Virus record (IMG/VR): IMGVR_UViG_3300010397_000010
Coordinates: 1 to 61,825 of that record
From: a virus
Strand: one strand, 5' to 3'
Length of the DNA: 61,825 bases
This document shows, piece by piece, positions 1 through 6,622 of the stretch. A program made the position numbers and the translations under genes. Position 1 is the stretch's first letter, and each line of letters starts with the position of its first letter. The notes under the pieces are model-generated. The model searched no databases and was not told where the DNA came from. It saw only the letters and a list, made by a program, of their open reading frames with translations.

Positions 1-123
1 ATTCGATGGATGGAATCCCATCCAGAGCTATTCAGAAGCTAGATTGTCCGGAGCTGGATCATTCCTCTACCCCGGATTGATTGCGACCCGGAAAGCAGCG
101 ATGGAATTCCTCGCCGCTCCCGG
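1..123. repeat. Left copy of 123-bp terminal direct repeat
   Basis: These 123 bases are identical to 61703-61825. Such an overlap is what an assembler leaves on a circular or terminally redundant molecule. A gene reads through it without interruption, so it is a continuation of sequence and not an inserted element. The unit genome is therefore 61,702 bp. Confidence 0.95.
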
Positions 124-220
124 AGTGCACCAAGTCTCGATTCGCACCAATCAGGATAAGAAAGTCTATCGTTACTTTAAGCATGAAGATGGTTCGATTT
201 CCGGCTATGGAGGTGAGTAA
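2..220 (+). CDS. 3' part of hypothetical protein that crosses the circular join
   Basis: This is the C-terminal part of the protein that starts at 61542. When the circle is closed the frame is continuous and gives 126 residues ending at TAA 218-220. The visible tail is basic and aromatic (it ends ...SISGYGGE). It has a GFDGWNPIQSYSEARLSGAG segment inside the terminal repeat. No family is recognised. The next gene begins one base after its stop, so the two are probably co-transcribed. Confidence 0.8.
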   Translation, partial: FDGWNPIQSYSEARLSGAGSFLYPGLIATRKAAMEFLAAPGVHQVSIRTNQDKKVYRYFKHEDGSISGYGGE

Positions 221-221
221 G

Positions 222-365
222 ATGACTAATTCAATCGATCCATCCCAGATGCTTTACTCAATCACTCAAATCGGCTCAACAGTCAGCGCAATGATTGTTA
301 TTGCGTTTGGATCATGCTTCGTTATGTCTATCTATAAGGCATTCTATGCCATTAGGGAGAAATAA
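222..365 (+). CDS. Small membrane protein, 47 aa
   Basis: A 47-residue protein beginning MTNSIDPSQM. It has one clear hydrophobic span (about residues 16-38, rich in I, V, A, M and F) followed by a positively charged tail ending YAIREK, which suggests an N-out single-pass inner-membrane peptide. The GAGGTGAG before the ATG is a good ribosome site and overlaps the end of the preceding gene. Its first residues (MTNSI) match those of the gene starting at 61542, hinting at a local start-region duplication. Function unknown. Confidence 0.6.
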   Translation: MTNSIDPSQMLYSITQIGSTVSAMIVIAFGSCFVMSIYKAFYAIREK

Positions 366-368
366 CCC

Positions 369-713
369 ATGTTCACTAAGAAATATATGGTTGAGGATTA
401 CCCTAGACTCCGCAAGCACTCAGATCTGCTTGACCTCTATTTGTACGATACTCAAATGGGCCATGCGCCAGATGCTACCGAGACCTACAAAGATAGCGAC
501 GGATGGAATCGCGTGCAGTTATGGCGCGCATCATCAGCATCGGGCGGATATGTCGTCATCAAGGAATCGCTCCCGAATATCTGGACTCTGGATGATGCCA
601 TGGAAATGTATCGGGATAATCCCTCACAGCACGTTCTGGAATTAAAATGCGCCCTGGAACGTCTGACCATTCGGCGGAATAAGATTACAGACGCATCGAT
701 GCAGATAGCTTAA
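369..713 (+). CDS. Hypothetical early protein, 114 aa
   Basis: A soluble 114-residue protein without membrane segments or recognisable motifs. It is rich in Asp, Tyr and Met in the first half and basic at the end (ERLTIRRNKITD). It starts three bases after the preceding stop and is the last gene before the promoter at 754, so it closes the small operon that begins near 60.8 kb. I do not recognise the family. Confidence 0.65.
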   Translation: MFTKKYMVEDYPRLRKHSDLLDLYLYDTQMGHAPDATETYKDSDGWNRVQLWRASSASGGYVVIKESLPNIWTLDDAMEMYRDNPSQHVLELKCALERLTIRRNKITDASMQIA

Positions 714-723
714 ATTAGGAAAG

Positions 724-782
724 ATAATAATCAAAAAGGATTGAAATTCCCTATTGACATTCTTTCTTTACTAAAGTAGATT
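724..782 (+). promoter_or_regulatory. Sigma70-like promoter P1
   Basis: TTGACA (754-759), a 17-base spacer, then TAGATT (777-782). An AT-rich element, ATAATAATCA, lies 30 bases upstream of the -35, in the same place as the AAATAAATCATC element of the promoters at 60789 and 61214. The 17 bases from 751 (CTATTGACATTCTTTCT) recur exactly at 61211. It reads into the gene at 826. Confidence 0.75.
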
Positions 783-825
783 ATCAATATCAACTTTGAA
801 CTAAAGCCCGTGGGAGGGTAACGAT

Positions 826-1398
826 ATGGAGCTACAAGATTTGAAAGGCTACGCAGAAGATAGGCTATCGGAGATGGTTTCCGATGAAATCAAAGGCTTT
901 ATGGATGTTTCCGATGCGGTGAGCGAAATTGAAGGATTCGAACCTGACTTTGATGGCGACTCCTATTGTCCGTACTACTCGCAGCAGGATGAAGTAATCA
1001 GCCGCTACGAGTCTAACTTTGGTTCTGAGGCGGAGGACATTTGTGACGGCGGGCAGACGTACAAAGCCAGCGAATACCAGCAGGCTGCAACCGCTTACGC
1101 TTATGCCATTGCATATTGCGGATTCAATTCCTACTTCCAGCAGTCCAAAGAGGAGTTAATCGAGGCTCTGGAGGACTTCGAATCCGACGCAACCCGCGAA
1201 TTGGCGGCCGATGATGATGTGCAGGTGCAGATTACCTCGCAATGTCCTCATGGATGGGCTGCGCATGATCGTGAATTGGAGGACGGCACGATGGTTTGGG
1301 AGTCGGGCCAGCTTGACGGCTGCAACGGTATAGCGCGTGAGATCGGCGGAGTTTGGATCTCCTGCTGCATCTCGCCCTCGGTAAAATCCGAGGACTAG
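826..1398 (+). CDS. Highly acidic early protein, 190 aa
   Basis: First gene after promoter P1, with a GGGAGGGTAACGAT ribosome site. The protein is strikingly acidic (stretches such as EIEGFEPDFDGD, EALEDFESD and AADDD) and holds seven or eight Cys, including a CC pair near the end. I recognise no enzyme motif. Acidic early phage proteins are often DNA mimics that block restriction or other DNA-binding defence proteins. That is only an inference from charge and position. Confidence 0.7.
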   Translation: MELQDLKGYAEDRLSEMVSDEIKGFMDVSDAVSEIEGFEPDFDGDSYCPYYSQQDEVISRYESNFGSEAEDICDGGQTYKASEYQQAATAYAYAIAYCGFNSYFQQSKEELIEALEDFESDATRELAADDDVQVQITSQCPHGWAAHDRELEDGTMVWESGQLDGCNGIAREIGGVWISCCISPSVKSED

Positions 1399-1495
1399 CT
1401 CCTCCCCACGGGAGCCGAGGGGCGCGACTCGGAAGCGGATAACGCGCATTTCTTTTAGGGGCTTTGCATTCCGACTGCATAAAGGAGAATGATCC

Positions 1496-1804
1496 ATGCC
1501 GAATGATCGATTGATCCATCCCGCCCAAGCGGAGGAGTTAGAAATGCTCTACAAGCTGCCATTGATATATATCTGCGCTCGCTGCAATACCTATTTGAGC
1601 GGGCATGGGGAAGAGATTGCCTATTCTCTTTGCTCTGAGTGTGCATGGAATCAATCTTCCTCCATTCCATCTCAAGCGCTCAAGAAGGATTGGAGAGAGC
1701 TGGCATTCTGGATCGTTGCAGGGTTAGTGTCCGCCGCTGGATTGCTCGCAATCATCGCATCGGTAGTGGTTATTGGCGAGTGGATTTTCTTACTCAATAA
1801 ATAA
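1496..1804 (+). CDS. Zinc-ribbon membrane protein, 102 aa
   Basis: It starts with AAAGGAG eight bases upstream. Residues 27-50 hold a CARC...CSEC pair of Cys knuckles, which suggests a zinc ribbon. The C-terminal third is hydrophobic (AFWIVAGLVSAAGLLAIIAS and on to the end) and forms one or two membrane spans. The layout is a small cytoplasmic zinc ribbon tethered to the inner membrane. Function unknown. The 98 bases before it contain short inverted repeats but no convincing terminator. Confidence 0.65.
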   Translation: MPNDRLIHPAQAEELEMLYKLPLIYICARCNTYLSGHGEEIAYSLCSECAWNQSSSIPSQALKKDWRELAFWIVAGLVSAAGLLAIIASVVVIGEWIFLLNK

Positions 1805-1832
1805 TCGATCTAACTTGAAAGGATTAAAGGAA

Positions 1833-2150
1833 ATGAAAACTGAAACGACAAAGCACACTCCGGGGCCGTGGATTGTTGGCGACATGGGACATGACACGTC
1901 GATTGAGGCGCAAGTTCAGCAGCTACAAGAAGGTGAAGGAACAGACCGCGAATGGACAGCGGTAGGAATCTGCGACGAGGATGGATTTGCCGAAGTGGTC
2001 GCTCTCACTCACCCATCTAATGCACCTCTGGTTGCTGCCGCGCCGGATTTGCTGAATGCCCTACGAGCAGTTAAGGAGCGTCGGATATGCTGGCCCAAAG
2101 AAATTGAGGAGCAGGTTAATTCTGCTATCGCCAAAGCTGAGGGTCGCTAG
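1833..2150 (+). CDS. HTPGPW-type phage protein, 105 aa
   Basis: The N-terminus KHTPGPW and the later APLVAAAPDLLNALR segment are hallmarks of a small-protein family seen in many unrelated phages (Ea22/Ead-like, of unknown role). The ATG at 1833 is chosen because GAAAGGATTAA, the phage's stereotyped ribosome site, ends just before it. An in-frame upstream ATG at 1773 lies inside the previous gene and has no such site. Confidence 0.75.
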   Translation: MKTETTKHTPGPWIVGDMGHDTSIEAQVQQLQEGEGTDREWTAVGICDEDGFAEVVALTHPSNAPLVAAAPDLLNALRAVKERRICWPKEIEEQVNSAIAKAEGR

Positions 2151-2152
2151 CA

Positions 2153-2332
2153 ATGACAATCTCAACCATTATTCGGGAATTGATTGGATGCGCTCACCGA
2201 AAAACTACCCTTCCCATAACCCTCAAAGATAAGGATGGCAAGCAGAAGCCTTGTTATATCGCCTGCTTGGAGTGTGGAGTTGAGATTCCATATTCATGGG
2301 AGAGGATGGAAAGGATTTCCCAAGAGGATTAA
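2153..2332 (+). CDS. Small Cys-containing protein, 59 aa
   Basis: ATG at 2153, two bases after the previous stop; TAA at 2330-2332. The protein runs MTISTIIREL...SQED and holds CAH near residue 13 and CLECG near residue 42, followed by VEIPYSWERM. This C-x-H plus C-x-x-C layout resembles small zinc-binding proteins common in phage early regions. Its last codons form the AGAGGATTAA ribosome site of the next gene, so the two are translationally linked. Confidence 0.65.
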   Translation: MTISTIIRELIGCAHRKTTLPITLKDKDGKQKPCYIACLECGVEIPYSWERMERISQED

Positions 2333-2336
2333 ATCA

Positions 2337-2519
2337 ATGACAGCCGATGCCGAATACTGGGAAGCTCTCCGCAAAGCGGAGGATATGGTGGTCGAGTGCG
2401 ATTGCTGCTCCTGCTATCACCCGAAGGACTTCTGGGGCGATTGCCGAGATGATGCGAATAGGTTCGCTTCGCCAGAGGATTATATGGAGCGGACGATGGG
2501 GATTAGGAGTAGAGAGTAG
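2337..2519 (+). CDS. Small Cys-rich protein, 60 aa
   Basis: The ATG at 2337 follows an AGAGGATTAA site at -11. The protein carries CDCCSC (residues 21-26) and a further Cys in FWGDCRDDANRF, an acidic, metal-binding look. The segment RFASPEDYMERTMGI has no known family. It lies in a run of tightly packed small early genes. Confidence 0.6.
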   Translation: MTADAEYWEALRKAEDMVVECDCCSCYHPKDFWGDCRDDANRFASPEDYMERTMGIRSRE

Positions 2520-2580
2520 CCCTTAACTTAGAATGGAAAGGATTAAGCATAATGACTAATCCCACGAGGGATATAAGCGA

Positions 2581-2862
2581 ATGAGAACTAATCCCCCTAA
2601 TGAACCCGGAAAATATAGCTGCGACAGATGTAAGCAGCCATCGCCAAAGGGAGTTATGACCGGCTATCCGGGATTCCCTCACATCTGCCTATGGTGCGAG
2701 GCGCAGGCGAGGAAGATTCTAAAGCACCATAAGCCATTTCAGGCCCTCCCGGAAGAGTGGATGACCCCTAGCCCCACCGAGGTCGCGGAAAGGGCTGAAA
2801 TGGGGCTACATGTTCGCAAGGTGTGGCAATCCAGAAGGGAAGGGGAAAAGGGAAATGACTAA
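2581..2862 (+). CDS. Small zinc-ribbon protein, 93 aa
   Basis: It contains YSCDRCKQPSPKG and ICLWCEAQARK, two Cys knuckles typical of a zinc ribbon, and a basic C-terminus. The gene has no ribosome site of its own. A ten-codon reading frame (2552-2584), with a perfect GGATTAA site at -12, overlaps its ATG by four bases, suggesting translational coupling. The first residues (MRTNPPNEPG) echo the short frame (MTNPTRDISE). Confidence 0.6.
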   Translation: MRTNPPNEPGKYSCDRCKQPSPKGVMTGYPGFPHICLWCEAQARKILKHHKPFQALPEEWMTPSPTEVAERAEMGLHVRKVWQSRREGEKGND

Positions 2863-3169
2863 AGCAATGCTTCAACAGAGAGTGCAGGAATTAGAGGCTA
2901 CGGTTGTCCGGCTCAATAACCTACTCTATGAGGCCAAGCAGACGATGAGTGAGGATGAGAGGTTAAAGGAGCTACAAGAGGCCAAGGCAGAGGCCATAGA
3001 AGCTCGCGCTAAGGCCGACGAAGCGGAAGAAGATAAGAAGATCGCAGAAGCCGCCTTAGATGCGCTCCAAGGCGCTCTAATGGGCATTGCAGATGATCTG
3101 GCTGACCGTGGACTGATCCACTCCACTCCCCACGCGAAGAGGGAATGGATCGAGAGACTTAGTAATTAG
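2855..3169 (+). CDS. Coiled-coil protein, 104 aa
   Basis: Start chosen at 2855 (AAGGGAAATG), overlapping the previous gene by eight bases. Residues 3-85 are a long amphipathic helix with heptad-like spacing (RVQELEATVVRLNNLLYEAK, then many Ala, Glu and Lys), so a coiled-coil dimer is likely. The end (ADDLADRGLIHS) is short and soluble. No enzyme motif. Function unknown. Confidence 0.6.
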   Translation: MTKAMLQQRVQELEATVVRLNNLLYEAKQTMSEDERLKELQEAKAEAIEARAKADEAEEDKKIAEAALDALQGALMGIADDLADRGLIHSTPHAKREWIERLSN

Positions 3170-3197
3170 AAAAGGATTAAGGAGAGGATTAAAGAGA

Positions 3198-3332
3198 ATG
3201 AACAATATCATCATCGCCTGGATAATCGTAGGAGTAATCGTCGGCCAAGCCATCGCGGGACTTCTGTTAGTTGGAATGGATGTGCTGGAGTTGGTCGAAG
3301 AGTGGCGAGAGCAGGAGGTTAAGGGAGAATGA
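3198..3332 (+). CDS. Single-span membrane peptide, 44 aa
   Basis: ATG 3198, TGA 3330-3332. The N-terminal 26 residues are hydrophobic (NNIIIAWIIVGVIVGQAIAG...), followed by an acidic helix (ELVEEWREQEVKGE). It is preceded by two tandem GGATTAA sites (3174 and 3186), the second at -12. Its stop overlaps the next ATG. Too short to assign to a family; the strong, doubled ribosome site supports real expression. Confidence 0.55.
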   Translation: MNNIIIAWIIVGVIVGQAIAGLLLVGMDVLELVEEWREQEVKGE

Positions 3333-3406
3333 TCCTTTACCGCCTAGCCATCGCACTCTTTAGGGAGTTGACAATAATTGTCATCCATTTACTGTTCCGA
3401 GATTAA
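3329..3406 (+). CDS. Possible 25-aa hydrophobic peptide
   Basis: ATG 3329 overlaps the preceding stop as ATGA; TAA at 3404-3406. The peptide MILYRLAIALFRELTIIVIH... is mostly hydrophobic with a few Arg, compatible with a tiny membrane peptide. Support is position, tight coupling and the GGAGAATG context. It could equally be untranslated sequence holding the palindrome at 3369. Confidence 0.35.
   Translation: MILYRLAIALFRELTIIVIHLLFRD
3369..3383. promoter_or_regulatory. Perfect palindrome, operator-like
   Basis: TGACAATAATTGTCA is a 7+1+7 perfect inverted repeat. Its left arm overlaps a TTGACA hexamer (3368-3373). No good -10 follows at 17 bases (ACTGTT). A related outward-facing pair, TTGACAT...ATGTCAA, surrounds the start region of the promoter at 14211. 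A protein-binding site is possible but unproven. Confidence 0.3.
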
Positions 3407-3421
3407 GAGAGGATTAAGGAT

Positions 3422-3736
3422 ATGGCAAAGCATCCGAAAATTAAAGTCTCTATTTTAATTAGCGGGGGAAAGAAAGAAGTAGCGGGATTCTCTACCGTTT
3501 GCCCTTATTTAGCAGTGACTCCCTCAGCAGATACCAGCCCTTACTACACCATCACCCATATTCCAACTGGAATGGCGGTGGTGCGCTACATCAAGCAGCG
3601 CAAGGCGTTCAAGTTAGCCGGAGCTATATCAGGGATATTTGACTGGCAAGAATCGACGGACGAGGCGTTTACGACTCAATTTGAGGCGCTCCCCTTGATA
3701 ATTCAAAGATGGCTAAAGGAATTACAATACAGCTAA
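3422..3736 (+). CDS. Hypothetical protein, 104 aa
   Basis: The start follows AGAGGATTAA at -11. It is a soluble protein with alternating hydrophobic strands (IKVSILISGGKKEVAGF; YYTITHIPTGMAVVRYI), suggesting a beta-rich fold, then an Ala/Lys helix and a C-terminal LPLIIQRWLKEL helix. I do not recognise the family. It sits between two membrane-peptide genes. Confidence 0.6.
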   Translation: MAKHPKIKVSILISGGKKEVAGFSTVCPYLAVTPSADTSPYYTITHIPTGMAVVRYIKQRKAFKLAGAISGIFDWQESTDEAFTTQFEALPLIIQRWLKELQYS

Positions 3737-3754
3737 AAAGAGAGGATTAAGGAT

Positions 3755-3976
3755 ATGACTAAGAATTTCAAGCTGCTAATCGTCCTCCCCATCCTCCTGC
3801 TGATCGTTATGGTAGGAGTGGGATGGGCCTTCCCCACAATAATCACCTGCCCCATCGATGGCGATTTGATGACCTTCGACCATATCGTGCCGGGGTATGA
3901 GGGGAATTTCTGCTGGTATTCCCATTTAGCTGCTCATGGGGAGCGACATACGGCCTACATTCCGTGTGAGAATTGA
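3755..3976 (+). CDS. Small exported or membrane-anchored Cys protein, 73 aa
   Basis: The N-terminus MTKNFKLLIVLPILLLIVMV is a signal anchor or Sec signal. The remainder carries ITCPIDGDL, NFCWYSH and IPCEN, that is three Cys in a short domain that would lie outside the cytoplasm. The ribosome site is AGAGGATTAA at -11. It is the last gene before the terminator-like hairpin at 4028. Function unknown. Confidence 0.6.
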   Translation: MTKNFKLLIVLPILLLIVMVGVGWAFPTIITCPIDGDLMTFDHIVPGYEGNFCWYSHLAAHGERHTAYIPCEN

Positions 3977-4027
3977 CCTTCTAAAGAGATCACCTAGAAT
4001 CTCTCAGCCCTAAACCTCTTGAATAAT

Positions 4028-4060
4028 GGACACTCTTCAAGAAGGGAGAGTGTCCGATTT
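4028..4060 (+). terminator. Terminator-like hairpin
   Basis: Arms GGACACTCT (4028-4036) and AGAGTGTCC (4047-4055) pair perfectly over 9 bp with a 10-base loop. GATTTTCC follows on the plus strand. It lies in the 106-bp gap before the gene at 4083, so it may end the upstream operon or attenuate transcription into that gene. Confidence 0.55.
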
Positions 4061-4082
4061 TCCCCCTAAAGGACTAAAGAAT

Positions 4083-4511
4083 ATGAGCGGAAAACTTCTC
4101 TCCCCAGATGCAATTCGAGCGTATATCGAAGGTGGCAATGCTACCGTAACCATTCGAGACATTGAGGAAGATATTCGCTATACCTATAAAATTAAACAAG
4201 TTAAGGGCGAAGATGAGAAATTCTTCATCGCCCTCCTGAAAGGGCCGGACAATGAATCCGACTTCACCTACATCGGAATGATGGTCGATGGATGGTTCAG
4301 ATCGACTCGGAGCAGTAAGCTATCGATTGACTCTCTTCCGTCTAAGTTATTCATTCAATTGCTAGATGGACTCCATGAGGGGCAATTGCCCGTATCGCTC
4401 GAAGTAGGGCACGAGGGGAAGTGCGCAAGATGCGGAAGGAAGTTGACCGTTCCCGAGTCAATCGAAAGCGGCTTCGGGCCTGAATGCGCGAGTTTGAGGA
4501 GATATTGCTAG
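4083..4511 (+). CDS. DUF6011-like zinc-binding protein, 142 aa
   Basis: The C-terminus GKCARCGRKLTVPESIESG followed by FGPECA fits the DUF6011 type of zinc motif (CxxC, then GxGPxC) that recurs at the ends of phage and plasmid proteins. The N-terminal 100 residues look like an alpha/beta domain with no known activity. The start at 4083 follows an AAAGGACTAA variant of the phage ribosome site at -12. An in-frame ATG at 4026 lies inside the hairpin and is rejected. The gene converges with the one ending at 4508 and overlaps it by four bases. Confidence 0.7.
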   Translation: MSGKLLSPDAIRAYIEGGNATVTIRDIEEDIRYTYKIKQVKGEDEKFFIALLKGPDNESDFTYIGMMVDGWFRSTRSSKLSIDSLPSKLFIQLLDGLHEGQLPVSLEVGHEGKCARCGRKLTVPESIESGFGPECASLRRYC

Positions 4512-4720
4512 TCCTCCACAATCCTTTCCATAAGATGCAACCTATTCATTTCAGTAGTGCAGCCCACACTAAAGCCATCAGAACACTTCCCCGCGAACAT
4601 CGAGCCATCCTCGTAAAGCAGAACAAGGATATCGGGAAGATCGTCGGGCTGTTCAATGTCTTGGATCATTGCGAATTGAACAACTCTTCCCTGCATCGGT
4701 ACAAGAGAAATCTTCGGCAA
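4508..4720 (-). CDS. Small hypothetical protein with TTG start, 70 aa
   Basis: On the minus strand a strong AAAGGAGAG site lies 8 bases before a TTG at 4720. The protein reads like a compact domain (GRVVQFAMIQDIEQPDDLPD; ILVLLYEDGSMFAGKCSDGF). It lies downstream of the helicase gene in the same direction, beyond the repeat cluster. I judge it real although the opposite strand is also open. Function unknown; possibly linked to replication by position. Confidence 0.55.
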   Translation of the reverse strand: MPKISLVPMQGRVVQFAMIQDIEQPDDLPDILVLLYEDGSMFAGKCSDGFSVGCTTEMNRLHLMERIVED

Positions 4721-4756
4721 TTTAACTCTCCTTTTGTTTTCAACAATTTAACTTCT

Positions 4757-5041
4757 GTCTCAACTTCTGTCTCAAGTCTCAACTTTAAAACAGGAAACTT
4801 CTACCTGAGATAAATCAGTGCATTTCTTACACGATTTACCCTCTTTCCTTTATTTATATATTTCTTCTTCTTCTTCTTGAGACTTGAGACAGATATATAG
4901 AAGTATAAGAAAATACTGGATTTAGGCTGTCTCAACTTCTGTCTCAACTTTGTTTTCGTTCTTGAGACCAACGACTCTTGAGACACTCCACGTCCTCATT
5001 TGTCTCAACTTTCACGATAGAGTGAAGACGTAATTTGAGAC
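4757..5041. repeat. Iteron cluster, candidate replication origin
   Basis: Eleven copies of one 7-mer occur within 285 bp. Six are GTCTCAA (starting 4757, 4769, 4776, 4929, 4941, 5002) and five are the complement TTGAGAC (4877, 4884, 4962, 4978, 5035). Two pairs are spaced exactly 12 bp apart as CTGTCTCAACTT units. A stretch poor in G/C (about 4811-4925, with a run of TTC triplets and TATTTATATATT) lies among them. The cluster overlaps the 3' end of the helicase gene. Iterons plus an AT-rich unwinding element beside a replication helicase is the usual look of an origin. Confidence 0.7.
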
Positions 5042-6389
5042 AGTCGCCTAGCCGGATCTGAACTCCCCCATTCACTTGCGTTCCCATTTCATTCAGCCTT
5101 CTAGTCATCACTGTTGGGCCAATACGAACAGAAGGATACTGAGCGCAGAAGATGGCGTAGAGTTCTTTTGAAGTAAATAAGGTGCGATGATCGTCAGGGC
5201 CGAGAATAGACTCAGGGCATTCCAGAAGCTCCTTAATCCAAGCCTCTACATCGTCGTATCCAGCTTCTATGACATCCTGGCGAGACTTGGAAAGCGGAGC
5301 TGCCGCGCCGGGGGAAAATGGAGCGGGCTCGGAGGAATAAGGATCTCCTCCTACAATGGGCTTTAGGAGGTCAACCTTTAAAAGCCAATGGTGAATGGCC
5401 GAGAATCCTCCTGCCTTGAGCCAAGGATCTAATTTGCGGCGAAAGAACTCCTCAGGGAGCTTATTTGAGCCTACGTTATGAATGAAGAATCTGCGATCAT
5501 TCGGATCGAGGTAGAGAGATTCGAGATGATTCGAGGTGTAGTAGTAGTTAATGGTATCGCGTATCTCATATCTATTTTGATACTTCAGATCAACCGGAAT
5601 TGTATGGCGAGTAGTGTAGGATTTGAGAATTTCCGCCCTCTGCCTAGCCCGCGATCCTCCGGGCATTTCATCCACCTCAACAAACACCTTCCCCACGGCC
5701 CATCCATTATAAGAAGCCGTAAAATCGGCTTCCCTTAGCAGGGAGCAATTGTGTTGGCCATAGATTTCTTTGAGGATGTAGGCGAGGGTGGATTTACCTG
5801 TTCCGGTCTGCGATGACCAAAACACACACGCTGTATGGAGCTTTGTGCCGGGATTTTGAATAGGGTAGGCGATCCATCGAATGAACCAATCTCGATGCGT
5901 TGCATCTGAGGCAAAGAGATGATCGAGATATTCCAGCCACGGCGAGACATCTCCTTCAGCGGGGATATTGAGCGACCTAAACCAAGTGTTAAGGTTTCCA
6001 TCCTTCGTTATGCGCGGCTGACCAGGCTCGTAGACTGTTCGATTGACCTTATGACGTTGAGGCCATTTCATCCACTCTGAGGCTAGATAAATCCTTTTCT
6101 TCTTTCCATTTCCATCATTTACATCGATGAATCGATCACAATAATCTGCACACTTGAAATCATGAGGAGACATAAACTTAAGCCGAGTCTCTCCCGCTGG
6201 TGGGTAAAGTTCTGCAATCTCACTCGTTGCCCTTACATAGACGATTTCCTTATTAAGCTGATAGAGGGCAGAGCTAAGAGTTGCGGAAAGTTCTAAAGAT
6301 TTTGGCGTGGAGCCATTTGGAGGGACTATCGAGGGGATTAAGGTTGGTTTGGGGGATTGAGCAGGCTGTGCTAAGATTTCGGTGTCCAT
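4944..6389 (-). CDS. DUF5906 / superfamily 3-type replicative helicase
   Basis: 481 residues. Walker A is SSQTGTGKST (about 192-201) and Walker B VFVEVDE (about 235-241). A later YYYTSNHLESLYLDPNDRRF segment matches the sensor and arginine-finger region of D5/DUF5906 ATPases. These form hexameric rings and unwind DNA at origins, often fused to an archaeo-eukaryotic primase. Here the N-terminal 180 residues show no obvious primase active site, so it looks like a helicase with a short N-terminal domain. The ATG at 6389 has GGAAGGAAC upstream. It is transcribed against the surrounding early genes and ends inside the iteron cluster. Confidence 0.85.
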   Translation of the reverse strand: MDTEILAQPAQSPKPTLIPSIVPPNGSTPKSLELSATLSSALYQLNKEIVYVRATSEIAELYPPAGETRLKFMSPHDFKCADYCDRFIDVNDGNGKKKRIYLASEWMKWPQRHKVNRTVYEPGQPRITKDGNLNTWFRSLNIPAEGDVSPWLEYLDHLFASDATHRDWFIRWIAYPIQNPGTKLHTACVFWSSQTGTGKSTLAYILKEIYGQHNCSLLREADFTASYNGWAVGKVFVEVDEMPGGSRARQRAEILKSYTTRHTIPVDLKYQNRYEIRDTINYYYTSNHLESLYLDPNDRRFFIHNVGSNKLPEEFFRRKLDPWLKAGGFSAIHHWLLKVDLLKPIVGGDPYSSEPAPFSPGAAAPLSKSRQDVIEAGYDDVEAWIKELLECPESILGPDDHRTLFTSKELYAIFCAQYPSVRIGPTVMTRRLNEMGTQVNGGVQIRLGDCLKLRLHSIVKVETNEDVECLKSRWSQERKQS

Positions 6390-6431
6390 CAGTTCCTTCC
6401 GAGCAGGAATTGGTAGGCTCCGGCAGTTCAG

Positions 6432-6462
6432 GCCCCTTCCATTGGCGATGGAGGGGGCTTTT
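6432..6462 (+). terminator. Intrinsic terminator (plus strand)
   Basis: GCCCCTTCCAT (6432-6442), a five-base loop, then ATGGAGGGGGC (6448-6458), with one G-T pair, followed by TTTTC. It would stop plus-strand transcription entering the gap between the helicase gene and the gene ending at 6623. On the minus strand no T run follows. The rest of the 6390-6622 gap shows no gene I can support. Confidence 0.65.
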
Positions 6463-6622
6463 CACGCAAGGAGTCTAAACGGCTGACGAGGATTATACTC
6501 CTTTCCCGATTGAGTAAAGGGGATAATTTCAGGGCCATTTCTACGGGATTCAGCTTAGGTTGGATTAGATTATTGACCTAAGAAGAGATCACGAAGATGA
6601 TGATTGAGCGCCTTAGAGATGC

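Noticed and set aside
4484-4813. Plus-strand open frame of about 109 codons opposite the small TTG gene
   Set aside because: No ribosome site; it runs through the repeat cluster and ends in low-complexity sequence. The minus-strand frame has a strong AAAGGAGAG site and reads like a protein.
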